Of a DNA stretch of 20,599 nt, positions 7,858-16,103 are shown piece by piece. The position numbers were made by a program, and so were the translations under genes. Each line of letters begins with the position of its first letter. Within the stretch, counting starts at the first letter, position 1. Source of the stretch: SFDP01 sp051891855 (GTDB lineage: Bacteria > Bacillota > Clostridia > Lachnospirales > Lachnospiraceae); NCBI GenBank assembly GCA_051891855.1, contig JBJFFP010000009.1:1-20599 (forward strand). The letters run 5' to 3'. The notes beneath the pieces were generated by a model. That model did not search any database, was not told the origin of the DNA, and saw only the letters and a program-made list of their open reading frames with translations.

Positions 7858-8202
7858 CTACCTTATTTCTTTCAAAAATCTCTTCCGGGCAATGGAAAGC
7901 ATTCCCATAAAAATCACCAGCCAGGTCATAAAGATAATATTTATCAGACTGAAAATAAGGGAATACTGAGTAAAACTTTCTGCTATCAGTCCTCCGATTC
8001 CACTTAATATTCCCAAAGTTCCCAGAAGAACCGCTTTCGGGAAGATATAGCGGATAAAGCCATCTATATCTGCTGCAGCTGAAAGATAAACTCCTCTCCT
8101 GATAAAGATTCCCTCAGGAATCTGCTTTTCCTTTTTCATCATAACCGACTGATAAAGAATCACTATGCTGCAGACCAAAATCAATACGTCAACTGCATTC
8201 AT
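7858..8202 (-). CDS. small membrane protein, unknown function
   Basis: I do not recognise this 114-residue protein. It has three hydrophobic segments (about 4-21, 53-75 and 81-104), a basic, polar stretch after the first (KKEKQ, then IRRG) and a basic C-terminus (RKRFLKEIR), consistent with a three-helix inner-membrane protein. The start at 8202 lies 4 nt after the thrC stop; AGGGGT overlaps that stop and serves as the ribosome binding site. It is therefore almost certainly co-transcribed and translationally coupled with thrC. That link may be only transcriptional; threonine export would be a guess, since known exporters of this kind are larger. Confidence 0.8.
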   Translation of the reverse strand: MNAVDVLILVCSIVILYQSVMMKKEKQIPEGIFIRRGVYLSAAADIDGFIRYIFPKAVLLGTLGILSGIGGLIAESFTQYSLIFSLINIIFMTWLVIFMGMLSIARKRFLKEIR

Positions 8203-8206
8203 TTTT

Positions 8207-9694
<1,488 letters not shown>

Positions 9695-9764
9695 GCTTTC
9701 CCTCTCTCATTCTGCTGTATAAACAGCTTTCTCGTTATCTATTCGATTGATTATTTCATGGCTC

Positions 9765-9795
9765 ATTTTATCATAACTTATGTTGAACTTCAACA
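9765..9795 (-). promoter_or_regulatory. SigA-type promoter of thrC with overlapping palindrome
   Basis: On the minus strand, -35 TTGAAG (9793-9788), a 17-nt spacer and -10 TAAAAT (9770-9765) form the promoter. The -35 lies inside a perfect palindrome, GTTGAA-C-TTCAAC (9783-9795), which abuts the stop codon of the upstream hydrolase gene and could be a repressor site. Confidence 0.55.
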
Positions 9796-10416
9796 TCAGG
9801 AAAAAAACTCATGTCCACCATACGCAAAGAGTCTGGTCAGCTTCCGGTCAAACCACTGCATTTTATTTTTGTCCGCAGCCTTTCTTGCTGCAAAATATAA
9901 AGCCCCCTGAGAATTATCCTCTCCCTTAAGGGCAGCATCTACCGCCTCCTTTGTCTCCTCACTTACCGTTACCGAATAGAAACGCCCGTCACTGATGGGG
10001 GAAAACTGGGTAACTCCGTTATCCGCCTGAAAGATTACTCCGGTAACGGTATTCGGAAACTGTTCATTTTCCACTCTATTTAAAATCACATTAGCCACCA
10101 GCATTTTCCCCATTTTATCTTCACCGCCTGCTTCTGCCTCCACAATGCGAAGGAGATTTTCATATTCGCTGCCGGAAACCTCCATTCGATTTTTTCGGAT
10201 CAGTACATTCATGTCCAAAATTCTTTTACTGGAAACCTGTTCATCGCTTACTCCAAGATAGCTTGTAGCCTGAAGCACTTCTCCTTCTGTATTTTCCGCC
10301 AATGAAAAAGCTTCCTGTACGGCCTGACCGTTAATAAAAATTCCCTGCACACATAACCAGCCTGTCCCTAAAACCAGGTAAATAAGGACAAACACAGCAG
10401 CATATCGCTTATACAT
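9796..10416 (-). CDS. CwlJ/SleB-type cell wall hydrolase
   Basis: This protein belongs to the Hydrolase_2 family, whose characterised members CwlJ and SleB degrade spore cortex peptidoglycan during germination (lytic transglycosylase chemistry for SleB). The catalytic domain runs from about residue 85 to the end: NLLRIVEAEAGGEDKMGKM carries the conserved catalytic Glu (E95 from this start), followed by VANVILNRVENEQFP, QFSP and ALYFA. An N-terminal hydrophobic segment (about 5-26) is a signal anchor, unlike CwlJ, which lacks one. I place the start at ATG 10416 (206 residues): GGAGGT (10426-10421) precedes it by 4-5 nt, while an in-frame GTG at 10422 overlaps that same Shine-Dalgarno. The role could be germination or general wall turnover; no ypeB or gerQ partner is adjacent. 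Confidence 0.88.
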   Translation of the reverse strand: MYKRYAAVFVLIYLVLGTGWLCVQGIFINGQAVQEAFSLAENTEGEVLQATSYLGVSDEQVSSKRILDMNVLIRKNRMEVSGSEYENLLRIVEAEAGGEDKMGKMLVANVILNRVENEQFPNTVTGVIFQADNGVTQFSPISDGRFYSVTVSEETKEAVDAALKGEDNSQGALYFAARKAADKNKMQWFDRKLTRLFAYGGHEFFS

Positions 10417-10420
10417 AGTC

Positions 10421-10426
10421 ACCTCC
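10421..10426 (-). promoter_or_regulatory. Shine-Dalgarno that sets the hydrolase start
   Basis: GGAGGT on the minus strand lies 4 nt before ATG 10416. A GTG start at 10422 would consume part of this site, which argues against the longer form. Confidence 0.75.
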
Positions 10427-10484
10427 GAAAAAAATATTGCACAATAATATTTTATACAATAACAGGAAAAAATATTTCTAATTT

Positions 10485-10514
10485 TTTACGAAAATGTTAA
10501 AATAACTCTATATA
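10485..10514 (+). promoter_or_regulatory. candidate promoter of the AP2/HNH-like gene
   Basis: TTTACG (10485-10490), an 18-nt spacer and TATATA (10509-10514) form a modest SigA-like match, in an AT-rich divergent spacer shared with the hydrolase gene (10417-10552). A TATAAA box on the minus strand (10456-10451) may serve the hydrolase. Confidence 0.35.
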
Positions 10515-10552
10515 TGCTTTTGCTTATCTCTGGGAAAGGAAAATGAAGAGGA

Positions 10553-11347
10553 ATGAATCTGCCCGGCAGCTATAAAACGAAAAAAAAGGACGGAACCATA
10601 TATTATCGTTCCTCCTGTACCTATCAAAATAAACATATCAGCCTGGGAAGCTTTTCTACGGCCAAGGAGGCAAATCAGGCCTATCTGGATGCCCTGCACC
10701 TGCTGAACTTTCCGGAAGTTTCTCTAAAGTCCTACACCCCTCTTTCTCCCCTTTCTTTTGAAAAATGGGTGGTCTTATGCAACTTCAGAGATAACCGGAT
10801 TTACTTCTCTACTCCCATTTATGTTTGTTCCAAATTTTTTCACTATTACCTGAATGAGCATATTCGTCTTACCTTTGATATTGACGATCTGTTTTTCTAT
10901 GCTTCACACAAAATCTGCCAAAGGGGCGGCCATTTATTTGTCTCCCACTACGGAATGCAGCTTAATCTTCCCAATCGGTACGGTATAAAAAACTATGGGG
11001 TGGAGGGAAAGGATTTTCGTTTCGTCAATGGAGACTGTCATGATTTCCGTTATGAAAATATTGAAATCCTTAATCCTTACCAGGGAGTATCACAGGTAAC
11101 CCATAGAGGAAAAAAAAGATTTAAGGCCGTTTTGCATTTGAAAGGAAACTATACTATCGGCTACTATGACAGTGCCCTGGAGGCCGCCATCGCCTATAAT
11201 AAGGCTGTAGATCAGGTGAAAAGACAGGGCTGCAGAAAAAATTTTATCCAAAATGAAACAGAAGGCATTACGCCTTCTGCTTATGCTGAGCTTTATTCAA
11301 AATTAAAGCTTTCCTCTAAAATCCTAAACTACACACCTAATAACTAA
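10553..11347 (+). CDS. AP2-like / degenerate HNH-like / AP2-like protein, possibly DNA-binding
   Basis: The protein has 264 residues, no membrane segment and no signal. Residues 3-47 resemble an AP2-like DNA-binding fold (KDGTIYYRSSCTY, then LGSFSTAKEANQAYLDA). Residues 176-233 give a clearer AP2 match: YQGVSQ, KRFKAVLHLKG, YTIGYYDSALEAAIAYNKA, ending GCRKNF. Between them, RFVNGDCHDFRYENIEILN (156-174) has the spacing of the HNH_3 motif (HHIDGN..NNR.ENL), but the leading His pair is absent, so nuclease activity is doubtful. Residues 60-150 are aromatic-rich and unrecognised. Such AP2-HNH proteins are known as homing endonucleases and phage proteins; here no mobile-element hallmarks surround it. 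ATG 10553 is the only start: TGA lies in frame at 10544. The ribosome binding site is poor, with AAAGGA 12 nt away. The stop overlaps the GH25 stop. Function is unknown. Confidence 0.75.
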   Translation: MNLPGSYKTKKKDGTIYYRSSCTYQNKHISLGSFSTAKEANQAYLDALHLLNFPEVSLKSYTPLSPLSFEKWVVLCNFRDNRIYFSTPIYVCSKFFHYYLNEHIRLTFDIDDLFFYASHKICQRGGHLFVSHYGMQLNLPNRYGIKNYGVEGKDFRFVNGDCHDFRYENIEILNPYQGVSQVTHRGKKRFKAVLHLKGNYTIGYYDSALEAAIAYNKAVDQVKRQGCRKNFIQNETEGITPSAYAELYSKLKLSSKILNYTPNN

Positions 11348-12426
11348 CGGGCTGAATAATCAATGAAACTGATGTTCAGATCAACATAGCCGTCGATACC
11401 ATAAATTTCGCCCTTTCTCGTATACTGCCACATGGAAAAGGTATAGGGATAGTCGGTAATATCCGCTTCATGGGAAAGCCAGATATCGTAGTCATCGAAC
11501 TGGGAAAGATCAATTCTTTTCAGGAGCCATTCCTTATTTCCGTAAAGCATTCCGGTATAACCGGCTGCCTCAATCCGATTCAAAAAGGCCCGGGCGATCT
11601 TCGTCTTTTCCGCTTTGGTCAGGGTCTCTATTCTGGAAGAATCATTATCTACATACTCCATGTCAAAGGCTATGGGATAGTTGATTTTATAGCTGCCTAT
11701 CCTGCTTAACAGATATTCCGCTTCTTCCACAGCCTCTGCCTCAGTAATGGCATGGGAATAGAAATAAAGCCCTATATCCAGACCTGCTCCTGCTGCACCT
11801 GCAATATGGGTTTCAAACATGTCATCAGCCTGAATAATCCCACTTTCATAGCCTCTTGCTCCCACTCTGATCATACAGAACTCTATACCGTCATTCTTTA
11901 TGGCCTCATAATTAACCTGGGTCTGATAACGGGACAAATTAATCCCTAGATAGGAAGCCTTCTTTCCATCAGAATAGTATGTCCGCAGATTATTTTTACT
12001 CACCAGATTGGTAAAGTCATAGGTGTTCTTCTTCCATTTACTGTTAATTTCCACCCACTCACTGCTTCCGTCTCTGAGGGTGACTTCTACATGCTTTCCA
12101 TCTGCCCCCAGGTCTTCTTCCGTGGTTGTCTCTTCTTCGGTCTCTTCCCTGGTTCCTTCCTGAACCGTTGTTTCCTCCTGGGAAGCATACATATCCCAAA
12201 AATTCAAATCACTGGCCACCAAATCGCCTCCGGTCAGATGAAATTCGGCGGTGCTTTCCTCCTCACTGCTTTCCGCCACAGCTACAGGACGATTTGGTGC
12301 AGGATTTTTTCTGTTTAGTGCAACAACAAGAAGCAAAATCAGCAAAACAAAGACCGAAACCCCCAAGGCCATTCCAATAAGAGGCATACCTCCGCTATTA
12401 TCCTCATAATCATTTGTTTGCCGCAT
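11344..12426 (-). CDS. membrane-anchored GH25-family lysozyme
   Basis: This 360-residue protein has a short cytoplasmic N-terminus, one membrane helix (about 15-38), an acidic Thr/Glu-rich linker (about 50-106) and a C-terminal GH25 domain (about 159-357). GH25 enzymes hydrolyse the MurNAc-GlcNAc bond of peptidoglycan, so the domain should face the wall. Visible active-site elements are D255 and E257 (AFDMEY, the D-x-E pair) and D349 (GYVDLN). The usual first motif GIDVS reads GINLS, with Asn at 163 in place of the conserved Asp. ATG 12426 follows AGGAGG at 9 nt. The gene begins only 18 nt after the rnfB stop with no terminator between, so it probably forms the end of the rnf transcript. Its stop codon overlaps the convergent plus-strand gene's stop by 4 nt. 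Confidence 0.9.
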   Translation of the reverse strand: MRQTNDYEDNSGGMPLIGMALGVSVFVLLILLLVVALNRKNPAPNRPVAVAESSEEESTAEFHLTGGDLVASDLNFWDMYASQEETTVQEGTREETEEETTTEEDLGADGKHVEVTLRDGSSEWVEINSKWKKNTYDFTNLVSKNNLRTYYSDGKKASYLGINLSRYQTQVNYEAIKNDGIEFCMIRVGARGYESGIIQADDMFETHIAGAAGAGLDIGLYFYSHAITEAEAVEEAEYLLSRIGSYKINYPIAFDMEYVDNDSSRIETLTKAEKTKIARAFLNRIEAAGYTGMLYGNKEWLLKRIDLSQFDDYDIWLSHEADITDYPYTFSMWQYTRKGEIYGIDGYVDLNISFIDYSAR

Positions 12427-12444
12427 TCATCCTGCCTCCTGTAA

Positions 12445-13230
12445 TTAAATAATACATTTCTTCGGGCATTTTTCTTTACAGACACCACAATCCGTACATT
12501 TCTCATAATCAATCTTTGCAAGGAAATTCTCTACGGTAATCGCATCGGAAGGACAATTCTTCTTACAAAGCTGACAGCCGATACAACCCACTTCACAGGT
12601 CTTCATCACATCCGGCCCCTTGTCTTTTGAGCTGCATGCCACAAGACGGTTTGCACTGTAGGGAACAAGCTCAATAATGTGCTTAGGACAGGCCTCCACA
12701 CATTTGTTACAGGCCTTACAGGCTTCCTTATCCACTACGGCTACGCCGTTTATCACATGGATGGCATCAAAGGGACATGCTCTTACGCAGTCGCCATTAC
12801 CCAGACAGCCATAATCACAGGATTTAGGCCCGCCGCCGGGAACAAAGGACATCATGCTGCAGTCTGCAGTTCCCGTATAGTCATAGTCTGACTTTGCCTT
12901 CTCACAGTCGCCCTTACACATAACGAAGGCAACCATTTTGGTACCTGCCTCAGCATTTACACCCATAATTTCTCCAATTTGCTTTGCTACCGGATCACCG
13001 CCCACAGGACAGCCATTTACCGGTGCTTCTCCCTTTGCAATGGCAGCAGCAAGACCTGAGCAGCCGGGAAATCCGCAGCCACCGCAGTTATTGCCAGGAA
13101 GAACAGCCAATACGGCTTCCTCTCTGGGATCGGTTTCTACTCTGAATTTAATGGCAGCAAGACCTAAAAACAAACCAATAAAAAGGCCGACTGCCGCAAC
13201 AACTATTGTTGCTATAATAATTCCTGACAT
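12445..13230 (-). CDS. rnfB: Rnf complex subunit B (iron-sulfur protein)
   Basis: RnfB is the putative ferredoxin-accepting Fe-S subunit of the Rnf ferredoxin:NAD+ oxidoreductase. It has 261 residues: an N-terminal membrane helix (about 4-26), then the RnfB-type cluster domain with Cys 49, 52, 57 and 74 (NNCGGCGFPGC ... NGCPVGG). Ferredoxin-like motifs follow at 138/142/148/152, 171/174/177/181 (CKACNKCVEACP), 216/219/222/226 (CIGCQLCKKNCP) and 245/248/251/255 (CTDCGVCKEKCP), with extra Cys at 105, 109, 124, 199, 212 and 259. This cluster-rich form is typical of clostridial and acetogenic RnfB rather than the shorter proteobacterial form. ATG 13230 follows AGGAGG at 8 nt and 14 nt after rnfA. 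It is the last rnf gene. Confidence 0.96.
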   Translation of the reverse strand: MSGIIIATIVVAAVGLFIGLFLGLAAIKFRVETDPREEAVLAVLPGNNCGGCGFPGCSGLAAAIAKGEAPVNGCPVGGDPVAKQIGEIMGVNAEAGTKMVAFVMCKGDCEKAKSDYDYTGTADCSMMSFVPGGGPKSCDYGCLGNGDCVRACPFDAIHVINGVAVVDKEACKACNKCVEACPKHIIELVPYSANRLVACSSKDKGPDVMKTCEVGCIGCQLCKKNCPSDAITVENFLAKIDYEKCTDCGVCKEKCPKKCII

Positions 13231-13244
13231 CTCTTATTCCTCCT

Positions 13245-13820
13245 TTACAGCAGACCTGAAAATCCGCAGAAGGCAATTGCCATTAATCCTGCAGTGATCA
13301 GAACGATAGGCATTCCCTTGAAGGCTTCCGGGACATCATTATATTCCATTTTCTCACGAATACCGGCTAAAATCACGATTGCTATGGCAAATCCCACTGC
13401 TGTAGCAAATCCGTTGACGATTCCGGTAAGAATATCATAGCCATATTTTACATTGTTAATGGCAACGCCTAATACGGCACAGTTGGTAGTAATCAAGGGA
13501 AGATACACACCCAGGGCTTCATACAGACCCACCATGAACTTCTTTAAGAACATTTCCACAAACTGCACTAAAGCAGCAATCACCAGAATGAATACGATGG
13601 TCTGCAGATAGGTAATATCAAATTTTAATAAAATGAATTTATAAATCACTCCGGTAACTGCACTGGCCAGGGTAATAACGAAGATTACCGCAGCTCCCAT
13701 TCCTGCTGCTGTTTCCACCTTCTTGGATACACCCAGGAAGGGACACAATCCTAAAAACTGGCTCAATACCACGTTGCTCACTAAGGCTGAACCTACAGCA
13801 ATAAGCAGTAAATCACTCAT
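13245..13820 (-). CDS. rnfA: Rnf complex subunit A (membrane)
   Basis: RnfA is a 191-residue integral membrane subunit with about six hydrophobic segments, homologous to RnfE and NqrE/NqrD. Conserved Cys 26 (LGLCPFLG) and Cys 114 (TTNCAVLG) are at the positions which, with the equivalent pair in RnfE, hold the intramembrane Fe-S cluster seen in Rnf/Nqr structures. It starts directly after the rnfE stop (TAA then ATG with no gap), indicating translational coupling. The ribosome binding site AGGAGG lies inside the end of rnfE. Confidence 0.97.
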   Translation of the reverse strand: MSDLLLIAVGSALVSNVVLSQFLGLCPFLGVSKKVETAAGMGAAVIFVITLASAVTGVIYKFILLKFDITYLQTIVFILVIAALVQFVEMFLKKFMVGLYEALGVYLPLITTNCAVLGVAINNVKYGYDILTGIVNGFATAVGFAIAIVILAGIREKMEYNDVPEAFKGMPIVLITAGLMAIAFCGFSGLL

Positions 13821-14531
13821 TTATGCTTCCTCCTTTCCTGCTGATGTATCATAAAATTTATGCTCGCAGGCCCCTTCACCGCAGCCGTCACAGCCACCGC
13901 AGCCTGACTGAATCTTGGACATATCCTTTCCCTTCTTCTCTCCCCGAATCTTCGCTACATTCTGTATAGCGGTTAAAGCGGCGAGAACGAAGAAAGCACC
14001 GGGAGCCAATACAAAAATACTAAAAGGAACAAAGGAGGACGGCATAAGCCGAACACCAAAGATTTCTCCCACACCCAAAATCTCACGAATGCCGCCGATA
14101 CAGGTTAAGGCAAAGGCAAAACCCAGTCCCATACCAATACCGTCGAACAGGGAAAGAATCACCCCATTTTTAGAAGCATAGGCCTCTGCTCGTCCCAAAA
14201 TAATACAGTTAACCACAATAAGCGGAATATAAATTCCCAGAGCATCATATAACGAAGGGATAAAGCCCTCCAACAGCAGCTCAACCATGGTTACGAAGGC
14301 TGCAATAACCACGATAAATGCAGGTATTCTTACCTTTTCAGGAATAATATTTCTCAAAAGGGAAATCATCATATTACTGAGGGCAAGCACTACCATGGTG
14401 GTAAGTCCCATTCCCAAACCGTTCATGGCAGAAGTGGTAACTGCCAATGTGGGACACATACCCAGCATAAGAACGAAGGTTGGATTTTCTTTTAACAATC
14501 CATTAATTAAACGCTCACCTGCTTTATTCAT
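13821..14531 (-). CDS. rnfE: Rnf complex subunit E with Cys-rich C-terminal tail
   Basis: RnfE is an integral membrane subunit paired with RnfA; about six hydrophobic segments lie in residues 15-195. C26 (LGMCPTLAV) and C109 (VVNCIILG) match the intramembrane cluster ligands. After the last helix the protein carries a soluble tail of about 40 residues (196-236) with C211, C214, C217 and C222 in a C-x2-C-x2-C-x4-C arrangement followed by H224. This is not part of the RnfE core and is absent from E. coli RsxE as I recall it; it could bind metal or an Fe-S cluster. The ATG overlaps the rnfG stop by one base (TAATG). Confidence 0.96.
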   Translation of the reverse strand: MNKAGERLINGLLKENPTFVLMLGMCPTLAVTTSAMNGLGMGLTTMVVLALSNMMISLLRNIIPEKVRIPAFIVVIAAFVTMVELLLEGFIPSLYDALGIYIPLIVVNCIILGRAEAYASKNGVILSLFDGIGMGLGFAFALTCIGGIREILGVGEIFGVRLMPSSFVPFSIFVLAPGAFFVLAALTAIQNVAKIRGEKKGKDMSKIQSGCGGCDGCGEGACEHKFYDTSAGKEEA

Positions 14532-15163
14532 TATCTCCCACCTCCTAACACAGTCTGAAAGTAGCCAAGTCCGGTATTTACACCGTCTACAACGGCATTG
14601 GTGGTGATAGTTGCACCACTGATTGCATCAATCTGATTGTCCGTAACTGCTCCCACCTTAGTATATTCAAAGGAAGTCGCTTTTTTGTTGGTAAACTGAG
14701 GCTTCAGAACATCCTCAGCCTGCATACCCAAACCGGGAGTCTCGCTGATGGACAGAATGGAGATTCCGTTTACCGTTCCGTCCAGACGTATACCCATGGA
14801 AAACTGAATATCTCCGCCATATCCTCCATGGCTGGTAACCTCAAGGACATAGCCTAAAAGCCCTCCGTTTGCGTCTAATGCTTCGTAAGCAGCATCAATA
14901 TCACCGTTTCCGCTGGCCATAGTGGCACTGCTGCTGGCATCTACCTGATTGGTTTCTTCCGGCTCAGGCTTTTCCACCACTACCACATCGATAGATTGGA
15001 AGGTAGCTGCATCTGCAAATACCTCTTGGCAGGCCTCATTTTTCTTTTTCAGCTGTTGGGCTGCAATGGGCTCCTTAGTCACCTCATATACCACTCCCAA
15101 AAGTAAGCCTGTAACTAATGTAATGGCAAATAAAATTACCGTATCCTTTAACATATTTTTCAT
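14531..15163 (-). CDS. rnfG: Rnf complex subunit G (covalent FMN)
   Basis: RnfG is a 210-residue subunit with an N-terminal membrane helix (about 7-26) and an extracytoplasmic FMN-binding domain. The flavinylation motif SGAT is at 182-185 (DAISGATITTNAV), so FMN should attach to T185 through a phosphoester made by an ApbE-type flavin transferase, which is not encoded here. The conserved ETPGLG is at 141-146. A Ser/Ala/Glu-rich low-complexity insert (about 63-88) precedes the core domain. ATG 15163 overlaps the rnfD stop by 4 nt (ATGA) and is preceded by AAGGAGG at 9-10 nt. Confidence 0.96.
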   Translation of the reverse strand: MKNMLKDTVILFAITLVTGLLLGVVYEVTKEPIAAQQLKKKNEACQEVFADAATFQSIDVVVVEKPEPEETNQVDASSSATMASGNGDIDAAYEALDANGGLLGYVLEVTSHGGYGGDIQFSMGIRLDGTVNGISILSISETPGLGMQAEDVLKPQFTNKKATSFEYTKVGAVTDNQIDAISGATITTNAVVDGVNTGLGYFQTVLGGGR

Positions 15164-16092
15164 TTTTTAGCCCCTCCTTTTCCAAAAGCCTTCGGATGGG
15201 TTACTTTCTCAATCAGCGGAACCAACAGGTTACCGATGATGATTGCATAGGAAACTCCCTCTGCACTGGGACCGAACACACGGAAAATACAGGTTAAAAG
15301 TCCCAGGAAAATACCATAGATGTACTGCCCCTTGACCGTAATGGGTCTGGTCACATAGTCTGTGGCCATGAAGAAGGCTCCCAGCATTAAACCACCGCCT
15401 GCCAGATGGGCTGAAATAAAGCTCCAGTCAAAGCCATGTCCTCCAAACAGCCCCAGGAAAATAACGAAGCTGACTATGTATGAACCGGGAACTCGTAAAT
15501 CAATAATACCCAATAGAAGCAAAATACATGCTCCGATTAAAATAGCAATCATAGAGGTTTCACCAATGGTACCGTTTACTCTTCCGATCACCATATTGTA
15601 TACATTTACATTTTCTCCTATTTTTAAAGCTGCCAGAGGGGTCGCTCCGGTATAAGCATCACACTCGAAATTAGTCATAATTGAGGTGAAGGAAATCAAT
15701 AGGAAGCATCTTGCCGCCAAAGCCGGATTCATAAAATTCTGTCCCAGACCTCCAAACAGCATTTTTACTACTAAAATGGCAAACACACCACCTACAACAC
15801 CAATCCACCAAGGTGCGCTTACCGGCAGATTCAGTGCCAGCAAAAGACCAGTCACTGCAGCGGAGAAATCTCCAATGGTAACCCTCTTTTTCATTGCCAT
15901 TTCATAAAGTAATTCCGTCAATACGGTTGTTGCTACCGTTACCACAATCAGCAATGCCGCTTTAGCCCCGAAATTAATGATTCCGTATATGGTAGTGGGC
16001 AATAAAGCAACCAGCACTGCCAGCATGATGGTACTGGTGGTTATTTTAGAGCGAATATGGGGATTCGCTGATACTTTTTTTAAGTCACTCAT
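15160..16092 (-). CDS. rnfD: Rnf complex subunit D (membrane, covalent FMN)
   Basis: RnfD is a 310-residue polytopic subunit homologous to NqrB, thought to take part in the ion-translocating step. The FMN attachment motif TGAT is at 148-151 (DAYTGATPLA) with T151 as acceptor, and the family block GGLGQNFMNPALAARCFLL lies at 114-132. Several hydrophobic helices run from residue 20 to 290, and MATDYVTRPIT is the conserved late loop. GGAGG overlapping the rnfC stop (TAGGAGG) serves as its ribosome binding site; the gap to rnfC is 11 nt. Confidence 0.97.
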   Translation of the reverse strand: MSDLKKVSANPHIRSKITTSTIMLAVLVALLPTTIYGIINFGAKAALLIVVTVATTVLTELLYEMAMKKRVTIGDFSAAVTGLLLALNLPVSAPWWIGVVGGVFAILVVKMLFGGLGQNFMNPALAARCFLLISFTSIMTNFECDAYTGATPLAALKIGENVNVYNMVIGRVNGTIGETSMIAILIGACILLLLGIIDLRVPGSYIVSFVIFLGLFGGHGFDWSFISAHLAGGGLMLGAFFMATDYVTRPITVKGQYIYGIFLGLLTCIFRVFGPSAEGVSYAIIIGNLLVPLIEKVTHPKAFGKGGAKK

Positions 16093-16103
16093 GCTCCGGC
16101 CTC

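Noticed and set aside
9695..9764. Attenuator or T-box in the thrC leader
   Set aside because: Only a 5-bp hairpin (9714-9727) is present; there is no Thr-rich leader peptide, T-box motif or terminator.
9796..10422. GTG 10422 as start of the CwlJ/SleB-type hydrolase
   Set aside because: The GTG overlaps the GGAGGT Shine-Dalgarno that correctly precedes ATG 10416.
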